Part shown: positions 1 through 14,200 of the stretch, one piece after another
How positions within the stretch are numbered: position 1 is the stretch's first letter
Layout of the letters: each line of letters opens with the position of its first letter
DNA from: Motacilla alba alba
Lineage: Eukaryota; Chordata; Aves; Passeriformes; Motacillidae
Direction of reading: 5' to 3'
Assembly: GCF_015832195.1 (NCBI RefSeq)
Contig: NC_052027.1
Span: forward strand, 5,968,649 to 6,032,648
DNA: 64,000 nt
Translations under genes and position numbers: made by a program
The notes under the pieces: generated by a model
What the model saw: the letters and a program-made list of their open reading frames with translations, nothing else
Told to the model about the DNA's origin: nothing
Databases searched by the model: none

Positions 1-3000
1 CATTGCTTTTGCCCAACCACAGGACATGATCTTGCAGAAGTGAAGTGACCTACTACCTTACAACAAAGATTTCCCTTAACTTTTACCTATTAAAACTTTC
101 CTGCACTGCAGCTACAATTCCACAAACTCTAATCTGATTGTACATTACAAAGGACCTAATCTAAAACTCATTACACTGAACTGAAAAATCCCAGCAAGAG
201 TTTGGCTGATCCCAAAGGAGCAGTTAGACAATGCACGTACAGATACAGGAAGGATGGTTCCTTTATTATTATTATTTTTTTTTTACCCTCTATAATTCTT
301 TTCTGACAGTTTAACCAATTCTGCAGACTCTGTAACTATTTAAACAGGAAGCCCCCTGGACCCAGCAGACCTCCCTGCTGATGCAGCTGGAGAGTTACTC
401 TGCTCCTAATGGAGCATTTCTTCCACCCCCAGCCCAAGGTAGCAGCTGTAGGATGTCGGGTTGGACACTGCTGGGCCACCTGGGACCTGCTGCCCTCCCA
501 GGTGTGGACGTGCAGCCTCGTCCATGGCAATGCAGCCCCTGGGAACGCCTGCATCCCCCAACTTCCTGCCTGTCAGCAAGCTGGGAAAAAACTTCAGTGA
601 GGCTGGCTGCGTGCACAAATCTAGTGTGCACAGAGCAGGGAGGGTTTGCTCTCAGGAACCTCTTGCAGGCTGCCTCAAAGGAGCCTAAACCCTCCTTGTA
701 CGATGGCATCACCGGCGTAAGAACTGTGGAAATAAAAGCCACGACTCTCAATGATTTGTTTTAATCCAGTTATGGAGAAGATGCTTTCATCATAAGCCTT
801 TGAGCTCCTTTGCATGACTTTCTACAGGCACCTCATTTCTGTCTGCCTCGAGAATCTCTCATAGCCACAATGTTTAACCATAAAGCTAAACCAGAACAAA
901 TCCTCACACTTGGTTACCCAGGTCAGATGGGAGGAAAGTGTGCCAGGCTACAAAAGCTAGGAATAAGATCAAGGGGAACCAGGGTGCTTTGGTGGGCAAG
1001 ACAGCTAAACAACTGGAACATCCCAGCACACACAAACCCTTCTTTTGTTAATTTGCTCATCCTGCAGTCCTGTTCACACAGCCCAGGAGTAGCTTTGGGC
1101 TATCAGCAGGGCCTGAGGGAACTGAACTGCAGAGCACAACAGCAGCTCAGGCTTCTTCTGTGAAATCCTGCTTGGAGCTGTGATCACCAAAGTAGATGCT
1201 ACCAAGTTTCCACTTTACCATATAAATCATCCCCTCCACGTTTGGCAAAGCACTTAAGCACATGCTTAGCTGTGCTAGAGCTAATTTTCTTCACAGCAGC
1301 CAGCACGGGGCTGTGTTTTGGATTTGTGCTGGAAGTAGTGTTGATAACTCAGGGATGTTTTAGTTATTGCTGGGCAGGGCTCACACAGAGACAAGGCCCT
1401 TCCTGCTCCTAATCCCACCAGAGAGTGGGCTGGGGGTGCACAGGGAGTTAGGGGACACATAGCAGGGACAGCTGACCCCAACCACTGCAAGGGACATCCC
1501 AGACCACATGGTGTCATGCTGGGGAAGAAGGAGGAAAGGGGGATGTTCAGAGGATGGCATTTGTCTTCCAAGTCCCCATTAGGTGTGATGTCCCTGCTGT
1601 CCTGGGGATGGCTGATCACCTGCCTGTCCTCACAGTGAATGAATTCCTTGTGTAGCTTTGCTTGGCTTTTGCTTTACCTGTTCAACTGTCTGAAAACTCA
1701 CAAGTTTTCTCAGATTCTCTCTTCCAATGAATCCCCCCACCCCACTGGTGGCCATGTGGGGATGAGCTGCCAGCTGGGGTTGAACCATGACAACAGCCTT
1801 CACTATTGCTGAATGGGAACAAGATTAACCTTCTAAGGTGTTAAACACCAAACACAAGTTCTCAAAACTCCATGCTCTTCTTCACACTCCCAGCTTCCCT
1901 TTAATCCAAAAGCCCTTCCAGAGCTGGAGCTGGGCCAAAGTGTTTTGTAGAGCTGAAGCCTGAACAAAGTGTTTTGCTAATTTGGGGCTGCAACCAACAT
2001 GGTGACTGATGAGAAAAGCCAGCTAACAGTCTAATCTTTTCTGTGTGTTCCTTTAGATATACAGTGAGGAGCTCCTCAAGCACCCAAGAGAGGACAAGCC
2101 AAGGGAACAACACGACTGGAGCTCCACCAAGAAGCTTCAGCATCACGGCCAAGCAGTGCCTTGCCAGGGCCCCACGATGGGATCAGATCCCTCCACTGCC
2201 TCTCTCTCACGCAGCAGGTCTGAGCACAGCATCTGCTGCACTGATGGTCCCTTTAAGGAACCTCCTTCTGTGGAAAACATTGACACCAGGAGGAGAAAGC
2301 CAAGCTGCACGCCCACTGCAGCACGGCCTCCAGAGGGACCGGGATGGGAAATGCCACGGGATGGGAAATGCTGCTCTCACAGCTTCAATTCATTTAAAGG
2401 CCATTCTGCACCCAGAAGGTTTCACTGAGATGATTTATTTTCCTCGCTGGTTTTGCAGCCATGTCAAATGCCCATCACAGCAGATTTGCCAGCTCCCTGC
2501 TGTCACAGGTACATTCACAAAACCCACAGGGCAACGGCTCAGTTTGTGTGGGTAGGTGCAGGATTGTGACTGCAATACACAGACAAAATCCAAATGGGAT
2601 TTACATATATATGATTTGGACCACAGTCTTCCCAATGGTTTTCCAGCTGGGAAGCAGTCAGCAATTAAATAATTTTCATGCTAACAGGCATTACTTGAGA
2701 GGAAGGAAAATTGAATACAAAAATGTTGCTTGGAGAAATAGTCAGACATTCCCTAGCCTTGAGGAATCTCCTGAAATTTTACCTTTTCACTGGACAGCAG
2801 GGTAGAAACTTGTTGGGAATCCTACCCTTAGGTCTCCAGAACTGTTTCTATTTCTGCAGCCTCATGAATGGATTGGATGCCTTATTCTGGGTGCTACTTA
2901 ATCCCCATAATGAACTGATAATGCTCCTTCCACCCGGAGCCTGACTGGGATATTTCTGCCTAAATTAGTTCAATAAAACTGTGAAGCAGCATCTGAAATA

Positions 3001-3681
3001 AAAAATATTCATCCTCATCAAAGCCATGGTGTCCCAGAGGTTGCAGTGCAGCTTGGACTCAGGGAACTGGGCACAAGGCAATGCAGTAAAGTTACCAAGC
3101 ACACTAAGAACCAGAGAGAAAAGGAAGGAAAGCAGTGCTACTGCCTAATACACTTGCTATGCTGATATCAAAGCAAGTGCCTTTTCTAACTTTTGGGGCA
3201 GAGAAGGAGCAGGCTGGTGTTAGCAGCATATAATATAACCAGGTGACTTAAACCAGGGTTTTTCCTAATGAGATTAGCAAACTATACATTACAATTCCCA
3301 TTATGTTTCAACCTCAAGGCATTTTAATTACACTTTTCATTTATCTTCCCTGGGATTTTCTGACTCATGCCAAAATCCTTTCTTCACTTAAAAAGCAATT
3401 TTTATCTCAGGGCAAGTGCTAATAGACCACTTCAAACAAAACAACCAAAATCTGCAGAACTCATACAAGAGCAAAAATCAACTGTGGCTTTCAATCAAAG
3501 GATATCATTCCATTAACACCTTTCTTTAAATAGTATCACCATGTGCTGGTAGTGGGCTTTGGGATCATGGAAAGAATTAAGAAACCTGCAGAACCGTGCA
3601 GATTCTGTGTTCTCGCACGCAGTTTTAAAAACTCAGCTGACCTGATGCCAGTGAATGACCTGAGTTTGTCTGGAAGTCATA

Positions 3682-3757
3682 AACCATAGAATAGTTTGGG
3701 TTGGAAGTGATCTTAAAGATCATCTCATTGCAATCCCCCTGCCATGGGCATGGAATT
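3682..3757 (-). mobile_element. CR1 LINE 3' end, short fragment
   Basis: Antisense CR1 terminus with ATAGAATAGTTTGGGTTGG, CTTAAAGATCATCTCATTG and CCCCCTGCCATGGGCATGG. Similarity fades to the right and may extend toward 3900 in a decayed form. Confidence 0.82.
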
Positions 3758-5293
3758 TCCATTATTGTCACAGGCCCAGGACTAATTTGAGGTGGAAAGG
3801 AGGTTCCCAAATTCATCCTGAAATGCTGATGGACATAGTGAAAGCAGCCTGTTATGTTGGAAATTTCCTGTAGACACAAAAGACCCTGACATCATAGTTT
3901 GGGCCCACAGACCTGCTGAAGAGTGCCCAGCTGAACACTGGGGAGATCCTACCCTGAACAAGAGCCTTTACAAGATGTGATTAAAAAAACAACAAAAAAT
4001 TTAAAAACTCGTGGTTTTGCTTTGCAACACAGAGCAACCCAGTAAGATAAATTCCAAAAGCCTTCACTGTGGTAGAATAGTTAAACAGGACCACAATAAA
4101 ATTCCACCTGTCAGCTCCAAAAGCACCCCACGTGTAGAATTTACACAAGCTGAACCAGAGCTGGTTCAGGGCATGTCATAACAGCCATTTCTGCACTGAG
4201 CACTGTTAAAATTGGCCTCAAGATTAATGGAGTGCCTGGAAAGGGCAACCATATTTCAAGCAAACCAGGACATGCTCAGGGTGCTTGGACTGCCCCTTCA
4301 GCTGCATTCCTGAACATTTAATTTTTGCCACTTGGTTTGCATGAAAAATATTTCCAGCACGCTTCCAAAAACCTCTGCAATACAGCACAAATACCTTGTG
4401 GTAAAACTTAAAAGAAGAAACGTGTTAGTTTATACTGAAAGGATTTTGCAGAGCATTATTCCAGCTCACACCCCTAGGTGAAGAGCCAGCATCACAAGTG
4501 GTTTTTGCTCACATGAGTTGTTTGCAATCTGTCATTTCTCACAGCTACAATATGGCATTGCCAATCTAATCACATCACAGGGGCTTTTTTCTGAATGGCA
4601 CCCTGTTTTGTTTGTGTTTGTGATGCTTTGCAGCAGAAGTCACTTGTGGTGCAGGAAACGGCAGAGCTAAAATGTAAATCAAAAGGGCACTGTAACTGAC
4701 TGCACCCTTGCTCCATTTTTTTCTCAACAAGTTTTAACTCAAGAAATCTCACTGTGTGCAGAACTTTTGAACCAAGCCAGTGATGCTGAGCACCCTCACC
4801 CCTTTTTCAAGTCAACTCAACTTCAAGCAAACAAGTATGGGGGAAAAAATGAGGCAGAGTCCTTCCCTGGAGCTGTGCATTAGAGAAGCCAGTCTGACAC
4901 AAATGAATAGAAATCCTCTTGGGCTTTTTCAGAAATAAATGCACCAATAATGCAAGATTAATATGTAATAATGAGACAATTTTCTTCCATGTCCCACAGA
5001 CTACATGCACTGTATGCCCTTTGAAGCCAGCCAATTACACTGTCAGCAACAAATACATTTCAGCTGGAGCAACTAGAACAGTTGTTAGTGGCAATTTTGC
5101 AGGGAAGGCTGCAGTGAAGTCCATGTCCCCTTTGCACATGCAGCTAAAACAACTCTTCAGATGCTCTGCTGCACAGTCAAACACTTTGGTAACACATTTT
5201 TGAAAGGGTATTTTTGAAGGTAAATATTTTTGTAAACTATTTGCTTTTAAAATGTTACTGCTCTTACATTTAACTGGATTTTTTTTTAAATTG

Positions 5294-5348
5294 CTCTCTC
5301 TCAACCTACATCTTTAAACCTGTATCATAAAAAAAAATTGAGAGAGAG
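5294..5348. repeat. 11-bp inverted repeat (CTCTCTCTCAA)
   Basis: CTCTCTCTCAA at 5294-5304 and TTGAGAGAGAG at 5338-5348 pair exactly across a 33-bp spacer in intron 5. Simple-sequence content makes chance likely. Confidence 0.8.
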
Positions 5349-8300
5349 AATCAGATATCTTGGATTTCCTCTTATTCCAGGTAACTTATTCCATATGCAG
5401 TCCAGCCAACGAGTTAAAACTTCCTCCCTTTTCTATTTCCTGTTGCTACCAACATCCAACTCACAAAATCCACCATTTGGAGAGATAATGAGAAATCCAA
5501 ATGGCCAGCTGGGCTGCACAAGTTCTGGTGAGGCCAGAGGCTCTTCAGTGGATAAGGCATCCAGCAGGGATTGATGGGGCAGCAAGAAGTGATCGCATAT
5601 TAAAGAAAGAGAACTTTGGAAAGGCAGCTATGATATTGTCACCGGTCACTTTTGTACCAAACACTTCACAAACAACTGAAGATTTGCCCCAAGACCTGCA
5701 AATACGGGAAGGAAGGCAAAGGTCATTGCTTAATTCACCTTAAAGAAATGCAGCACAGACACTGCAAGCTAAGTGCCACTTTGGTGACAGTTTATTATTG
5801 ATAAATAAATCATTTATACACCTGACACAGCTCGTTTCTCTCTTGCGTGATAATTATAGTTTTAGAAGCCTCATTTAAGGGGTGCAAATTAATTTCCAAA
5901 TTCCACCTACTGTCAAAGAGTGTGTTTTATTAGGTGATTAATTACCTGCAGGAGCACTTCAGGAGACACCTTGGGGGCAAACAAGGATTGCTGTGACAGC
6001 TCCTTTAAGACATGGCTCCGCTCCTAAGGCCCGATGAGCCCAGAGATAAAATAACTGCATACAGGTGTTATCATCTGCAGCACCTTGGGATGTTTGTGCC
6101 TCAGAGAAGTACATTTCCCTTCTGGAACATGCAAGTATTTGCCTGGATGCTACAGCCCTTGCTTTGTGAGAAGTCCCATAAACTGCCTGGGGTGGGATCC
6201 AGTTCCACAGCGAGGCAGAAGCAGGAGCAGCTGTGGGAACTGCTCTTCCTCAGCTCAGTGTGCTCCTGAAACCTTCTATACCCCAAAAACACACACCACA
6301 GGGCCTTCCCCACCTTAGATGCCTGGATGTTTCAAAATTCCGGGCCAAGAACACTTTTTGTAAGCTTTACTTAAGTCAGCTACATAAAGGTTGAAGGATT
6401 TACAGCAAATTTTACCACAGTTTTTGTGCTGTCATTTCTAACCTCTACACTGAGCAGAGCTTCCAGCAGACCTACACTCCTGTAGCTCCTCTTTGCAAGC
6501 AAGTTTGGTGCTCCAAGATGACTGGGAAGAAAGCAAGGCGGCACAGCTTGCATCTAAGCACCAAGTTCAGGGACCTCTACACTCACAGGGGCTTTGATAC
6601 TGAAGACAGTGGGAAAAACTCCCAGAGAAAAACAACTCTTCCAATAACAAGTGGAGAAACATGGAATTTAACAAGCTCTAAAGGCTTCATCCACCTGTTT
6701 TACCTAAGTCTCTCATTCTACACAACACCTCAAGTACAGCTGCCAGAGGAATTGCTCTGCTCCTGGCATTTCTTTTTCTCTTACAACTGCACCTGCCTTT
6801 CACAGGAATTACACTGATAGAGAAAATAAGAGCTGAAGGCCACTGACCAAGGGCAGGACCTGTTCCCAGCCAGCCTGTCTAACCTGCATCAGCAGCCTCT
6901 CCTGATGGATGGGCTGCACAGATGATCAGCTCAGGTGCTGCTTTGTTGGATAGTTCCCCAGAGCAATTTAAGTCATTACTTCTTCACCTCCTCATCACAG
7001 GCATAGGAACAGATTTTTCTTCTCCTGCTTGCAGAAAATTTTCAAGTACTTGTCTTTGTTTATAATTTTACCTTCCTGTGGCTTTTCCATTGCTCTTCCC
7101 CCCTTTCCTGCATAAGGACATCAAAGACTGCCAAAGGCAATTCTCACTGTGCTCTTCATCAGCAAGCTTAAGTCAGATTGTTAGAAAAAGCTGTTTAAGT
7201 CTAAACCAACATTAACCCTTCAAGTCTGGGAGCAAAGAAAACAGAAATTCAGAGTAGTCTGAGAGATTATCTCATCTGATGGTAACAAATTTCTTCTGAT
7301 CTCAGGGCAGTGGGATGTAAATCTCCCTTCAGTAAAGCCTGGAAAAGGAACATCACAGATGAACATGTCTGAGGTGGGAAAAGAGAACAGAAAAGCAGAG
7401 TTCAAAAATCTGAGAACTTATTTCACTCTAACAAAATAATAATGGGGGACACAAAGTCTTTTCAGAAGCATTTTGCAAATGAGGATACATGGCAAAGGGA
7501 GGATTGCTCTGGAGTCTGAGAAGACCACCTGTAGCCATGACTGATCTACAACAGTTGTAGTTTTCAAGATATGGGAGCATAAACCCTTGACATAACTCTC
7601 AGCTAAACACAATCAGAAAGCTACTTGCTGCACTTTCTTTCTCAAAAAGCCAAAACCCCCAACAGGCATCAACAACAGCAGCCAAACAAAAAAGCCGAAA
7701 AACCAACAACATGACACAAACTTCCCAGAAAAACAATCAGATCCCAGTAAAGATCAAGCTGGAGACTATTGCTCCAAAGCTGCCCTTAATTAAGCATAGT
7801 GTTCCACCACTCAGCAGTTGTTACAAGCTTAGAGAGAAACGTATCATCTAAAATATCATCTCACCCAAAGTAATTAACCAACTCTGACAACACAGTACTA
7901 CAAACCTACTTTGATTTTAACCCATTGTGTGTACTGGAAACTTCCACAGTCAAACAGTCTGTATTTTCTCATTTGCCCACATACGCTTGTTATTAAAACC
8001 ACATGCGGGCACTGAATCATTTCATGGTTCGTTTGGAGACAAACACGCAGAAAATTGTGGGAAACGAGTACAGTCCTAGGAGTCTGTGCAAGCCTGTGTA
8101 GTCTGAGGCACTCTGTGTGTGGAGCAGGAGCCTGAGCTACAGGGCTTTGTTCATCTGGGGCTCAAAAGTAGGCAGGAGAGGAGTCCCCACACATGTACAC
8201 TGAATTTCAGAGAAGATCATCAGCAGAGTCAGCCAGTGCGACAGCTTCACCCTCAGCACCCTGCAAAATGCCACGTGTGGGCTCAACTGTTAGTCCACAA

Positions 8301-11239
8301 CAAAAACCCTTAAGTGAGGCAGCAGGATGGTCTTTCATTTCTGAAACTGCTCTGGCAATGAGGAGAATTCCCCAACTGCATAGGAAGTTCACAGCATAAC
8401 CTCAAGCAAAGCACGCAATCTCTCTGGATCTGACATCTGGGAAAAATGGTAGCCCTTCATCTTGTCCATTGGACTAGAAGGTCACCAGCTCAAAGATGAC
8501 CTTTTGCTGAGAGGACAGTCAGTTAACAGTAAGGCTTCGCTTTTGATCAGGATTCTGTGGATTATTCATATTCCAGCAGTGGCTGAAGGACCCAAACATA
8601 ATGTGCCAGCTCAGATGTGCAATGAGAACACACATGAAGTCCACCTGAGAACACAACCCCCTTCCGTTCCCAATTACTGCTGCACTCAGAAGCATAAATT
8701 CCCCGAAGGAAAAAACCTTCTGGATAAGCATTTTCTTTAAGAATACACCTCACCTGTGGATCTTATTTGCCAGCAACACAGGGAACATTCATATTATGTC
8801 TGCAAATTTCCACTTTGGTTTTGAAGCCTACAACAGCAAGGACGTGATCCAGGTTTCTTTTGAGCCCTCTATCAGGATGGTAAAAGGTCAGATCCTGACA
8901 CTGCAGCACAAACATCTTTAATAGCTGCAAGATCTCAGCTTTCCTCCAACAGGGGTGTATGTACACACATGCCAGAGATTTTCCATGGAACCCAAGTGCT
9001 CCAGGATAAAATTAAACCATTAAATTATGACGTCTGCCAGGAAGTTGCAGGGGAGACCTCACAAAGTCAACTCTGATCAAACAGCTCTCGACTGGAGAGC
9101 CTCACAAAGAGGTCATTTGTGAAGAAAGACAAGGAAGATGATAACTGATGAATCAAAAGTTCTGTAACCCTCCTGGCCAGATACAGGGCACACAGCTCTC
9201 CCAAGAACGCTGCAGCTTTACAAAGACAGGAACAACACTCAAAAGCACCAATGAAACTCCAGCCCAGTGCTGCCAATCGTGTTTCTACCTTGCTCCTCTT
9301 GATGTAATGCTGCAAAGCTGAACTTCTAGCTGGTATTAATGAGGCAGTAAAACATCCCCTTTCAGAAAATGGCTCTGTAGTTCCACACAGCTGCATATGT
9401 AAAACTCCATCTCCTTCTAAATAGCTGATTCCTGGAGAGGGAAAACAAAGAAAGCCCAGCGAGGTTCCCTTAACTGGGACTTGTGTTACTTCTGAGGGAT
9501 GGTTGGAAAAGTGGAGGAGAGCAGGGAGGGGAGGTCACAAGATTAACAAGCACACCACAAACACAGAGCAACGCTGCAGTCATGTCAGAGCTATGGAAAG
9601 AGATGGCTTTAATACCAAAAATCTAAAGCATAGACTAAATTTGGGGGTTTTGACCAATCTTTTGGGGTAATAGGAGCCTTTATTTGCTGCTCTTTACAGC
9701 TCTAGGAATAACTATTCATTCCCGCCCCACCTGCAATGCCAGAGAGCTGCAGACATAAGACAGTCCCTTTCTCCTTGTGTTTCTGAACAGAAACAAAGCT
9801 TTTTCCATGAGGAAAATCCATATCTTTGAAGGCAAGAACTTTATAGTGCAATCGAAATATTCATCAAAGCTCTACTTGTAACAGCAGGAACTTTGCACAT
9901 GGAAGCAGGTGGGGTGAATAAGAATTTATGGGATGTCTGTAGCCATATTAAATATCTGAAGTTCTTCAAAGCACAGGTAACACTGAATGGAGTTTACAGA
10001 CACAGTTGATTTAAAATATGCACAGTCTCAATCCATACTCATATTAAAACACAGTCAGAAGATACCATCTGCTCTTTATAGGCCCTGGTAATCAAAGGTT
10101 TTGTGTTAGTCTGAGCACAGGCATTAAAGGATATATTGGGGTAAAGCTCAGGCTAAAAAGGAAGCAATGCTCAATGCTGCATTCTTTCATCCAAAAATAC
10201 ACCTGCATCCTTGATCAAAAAGTTTATTCAAGCTGTGGCATCTGGGCATATGCACTATGTCCATATTCATGATGCTTTAGTTCCTAAAACCCGAAAAATA
10301 CTTTTGGTCCACAGGATTTTCTAATGCTGTAATTTCTTTCAAATAGTCAAAGGACTATTTGATCATTTCTTTACTAAGCAACAAACTTATTTTATCTTCT
10401 GATTATTCTCATGGAAAAATACAAGAAGGAGAGACACAAGGTACTGGTAACTTCCTGATAATTCAACATGCTGCATCAAGTAAGGAAACCAGGATATCTT
10501 CCATCTCCAGGCCTGGGAGCAGCCTGACCCTGCAAACATCTCAGTCAAGCAGTTCACACTGAAGTTAACAGAAGCGTGGAGAGCAGAACAGCTCTTGATA
10601 CACAGAAATGCCAACAGTTCTGTTTCATTGTGATTTTTTTTTCTCTCAATGTATTAAAACACTTCAGAACCTGCTTGTACAAAAATCTTTTCCAACCCAG
10701 TGACATGAAATGTCAAGGTGTGATTCAACAGAAAAACTTTAGGGTCTCAAAACACTATCCAATTTTACTGTCTCTGAGCCAAGCTCTAGCCTGGGTATCC
10801 ATTTTCAAATAGAATTAAAACACATTGGAGCTTTATGTTCTCTGAACTGTTATTAAGCTTCACTATAAATTTAATTATGGAAACACCTTTGACAGAATTA
10901 AATACTAGTGCTTTGCAGTCAGAAATAGGATCACCAGTGGTGAAAATGACATTGACAGATTTACATAAAACCCCACTGACTGTGCTAAAGCTTAAAAGCA
11001 GCAAAGTACCAGATATCACTTAAAAAAAAGATTTCTAATCCCATTCAAGTACTTGTGACTGTTATCTGGCATGGATACAATTAATTGTAAATAAACCAAC
11101 AGTGGAAAAACTTCACCTCTGCAAGCACACACATTTGCAAGTCTGATTCTCACTGGTTAAAGGCAACAACCCAATGCTCACACAACACCATGCAAATGTA
11201 ATATATTGGTTTTAGACTTCCTGATCCTCCTTTATAGGC

Positions 11240-11258
11240 TTTTTTTTTTTTTTTTTTT
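11240..11258 (+). repeat. Poly(T) tract
   Basis: Nineteen consecutive T in intron 5. Confidence 0.95.
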
Positions 11259-14200
11259 GCTATTTCAGGCATTTCACTATAATAAACTACGGAATTCTGC
11301 TCATACAGACAAAATTCCATAACTAAATCTTCAATTAAAGTCTCATATGTAGCAGGAAAAGGAAAGTGGTGCCTCAGATGTGCATCATGGTTTGGTCACT
11401 CACAGACTATCTATAACAACTCCTGAAAGGATATCTGCACTGATGAAGTCTGAGGACAGTTTGCACCAACAAGTATTCCTCATTTTTCATACCTCAGTGG
11501 TTCCAGGAGTGCTCTGAACTATCTGAACTAAACTTCAACTTGTTCATCTCCACAGGTATTTGGGCTGCAGCCCATGTATTTTTCACTGGATACCTGACAC
11601 ACAATAAATGGCAATATTTGGTTCATACAGTAAAACCCAATGCCTTTGCCAATTAGCAATACTATTATTACATGGTCCTGATCCAAATTTCACTGGCCTT
11701 GGTGGGTTTTGCTTTCCATCAGCTGCAACTGCACAATGCCTGGATGGTAAATTTTAGTTAATCACTGGGATAATAATATTTAATCAGTACTGAGGTTTCC
11801 ATCTCTACTGTATGCTTATAATCTTGCTCTGAAATTAATTATTTCACTGCTGTACCAATAAGTAATGTAACATGAGCCATTCAATGGGATATTTACTGAC
11901 GTCTCAGAGCTCCATTTTTAGACTGCTTTGCTATTGCTTGGTGCACAAATTCCCCTCCTTTTCCCTCCTCCTCAGCTTTTGAAATCATTATCTGAATTTA
12001 GGCAAATAGGACAGCAGCAAGCACAGCAGAGCTCCTAAAACTTATGTGAACATCAAAGAAACGCCCCAAACCCATCTGTAGGCATCTTGGTTGAGCCAAG
12101 AGACTCAATTTGGCAACCTCATTTTGTAGAAAAGCCTGCAGAAGGAGTCAACAGCTGTGGGTGTTGCTGGCCAGGCAACCAGTGGGCTGGCAAGCAGCAC
12201 CTGGGAAGTGCCCAGCATCTGGCACCATCTGCTCCACCAACAGCTCAGGGCTGGAGCAGGGGGTTTTGGGGCCACAAAAGCACAGCTTGAGTCAGCACAA
12301 CAGGCAAGCAGAGGTGCTGTGGGTACAGATGCACGGGAAGCTGTGGCTGTGCTGTTTGCAGAGCTACATCAGTAAGGAAAAGGGAGGATGGCTTTGGGAG
12401 CAGGATGCTGGCCCTGCACTGCACCATGTGCAGAGGTGAGGAGCTGCATGCACAGGGAGGCTGCATGCAGGCAGCTGAACAAAATTCCAGAATTTCCTAC
12501 AAGTTTCCTAAACAAAATTCCAGAATACAGAACCATCCCAAACACAGCAGAGGGGAAAACCACAGATGAAACAGCAAAGAAAACAAAAAGCTGCTGCAGA
12601 CCTGTGTAAATAAATGGTGAAGCTGCTTAAATCTCGAGGATTTCTGGTTTGTGGTGCTGGATTAAAGAGCAAGGCACGAGCTGCAGAGATTCTCTCTGCA
12701 TCCTGCTCTCAGAGGAAACATTATGCACAAAAAAAAGATTGGCAGCAGAAGGAAGATCCAGTGTTTGGGGATCAGTGTACAGCTATTGAGGCTGAAGTGC
12801 TCTTTAGCAGGGTTCTCTAACACACAGCCTCTGTGGGGAAGCTCTGGAGACCATTTACAGAGTGCTTTCCTGAGCTCAGGGCACCACTGAGTCGTTCTTG
12901 GCCACGAAATGTTATCTCTGGCTGTTTAGAACGTTCAGAGTCCTCAGTCCTCCCAAGGAGATGGGGAAATCTGTGAGGCCAAGAGGCCATGAGACATCTG
13001 AGGAACAGCTGCTGAGAACTTCAGAGGTTCCAGGGACCTTAAAGTTGATTAAAAATAGAAATAATTTAATCAAGGTCATATTTCTCCTCAAAAAGAAGGA
13101 ATTCTCTTTAAATACACAGTATTTTGTTACAGTAAAAGTACTCCCTATGTTGGCAATTCATGGGCCTTTGGAAAATAAATACATGAAGTCATTCTAGGCC
13201 ATCTTCTTTCAATCAAGACCATCACTTCCAAGGGGACTGGAGGACAAACATGAACCTCAGCTAGAAGTCCCGTGGTTCAGTGTCTGCCCCATAACCCGTG
13301 AAGGATCTTCCAGCTGCTTCTTAGGACAAAGTTCCTATTGGATCCTTGCTTGGCTTCTTCCTACCACTGCTACTCAGCTCTGCTCCCCTTCTAAATTCAA
13401 AATAGGGGGGAAATCCAGAGAAAGGAAATTCTTTTGTTAGGAAAAGAAGAGTAGTTCCCTTACACACACAAGATCCATTTCCAAATCATGTACTTGAGCT
13501 TTATTTGTTTCTAGAAGTTCTAAGCTCCTTCCTCACTGTTAGTGGGAGCTCTGTGTGTCTGAAGGGGTTTGGGAAAGCATGAAGGTAAAATAAAATCCCA
13601 GATGAGAGGACACATTCTTTTCAGGTCACTTAGTAATGCCCAAGATTCCCGTAGCCTGAATTCGTTAATTCCTAAACAGCTGGGACTGTCAAGAAAACCA
13701 TGATCTTGCATTCCCTTCCTTCTGCTCCCTTCTGCTGAAGCACATTAACAAAAGAGGTAATTTGTCAAACCACTGATATTCATATGCCGAGCTGAGATTC
13801 ATCACACTTGGAGGTCTGGAAATCTTTTCTAGGACACAGAACCAAACACAAGCTGGACAAAACCAGGAGAGGTACCTTGAGTCACTCTGAGCACAAATGG
13901 ACAGATTGAATTTTCCTGGCATTAGCCACAATAAATACATCCCAGGCATGAGGGGTGAGGGAACAGTGGAACAAGGAGGTATTCTTGGCTGATTTTGAAG
14001 GTTTTGTTTGTGCCCAATGGCTTAGGAAATTTGTTCATCCTTCCTTGAAGGCTACATTTGTAATGCTGTACCACTGCTGGGGTGAGTCAGGGGTGAACTT
14101 AATGCCCGGATAAATTCCAACTGCACAATTTATGTTCACCTGACCCGTGGATCTGTGCCACACATTGACTCAAATATTAGAGTAAAACAAAGAACTAAAG

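Noticed and set aside
2043..2555. 170-codon plus-strand open frame
   Set aside because: Composition is unlike a folded protein, it contains a duplicated GGGATGGGAAATGC in the DNA, and no family is recognised.
12478..12525. Direct repeat of AACAAAATTCCAGAAT
   Set aside because: Only two short copies 30 bp apart; a minor local duplication with no further structure.
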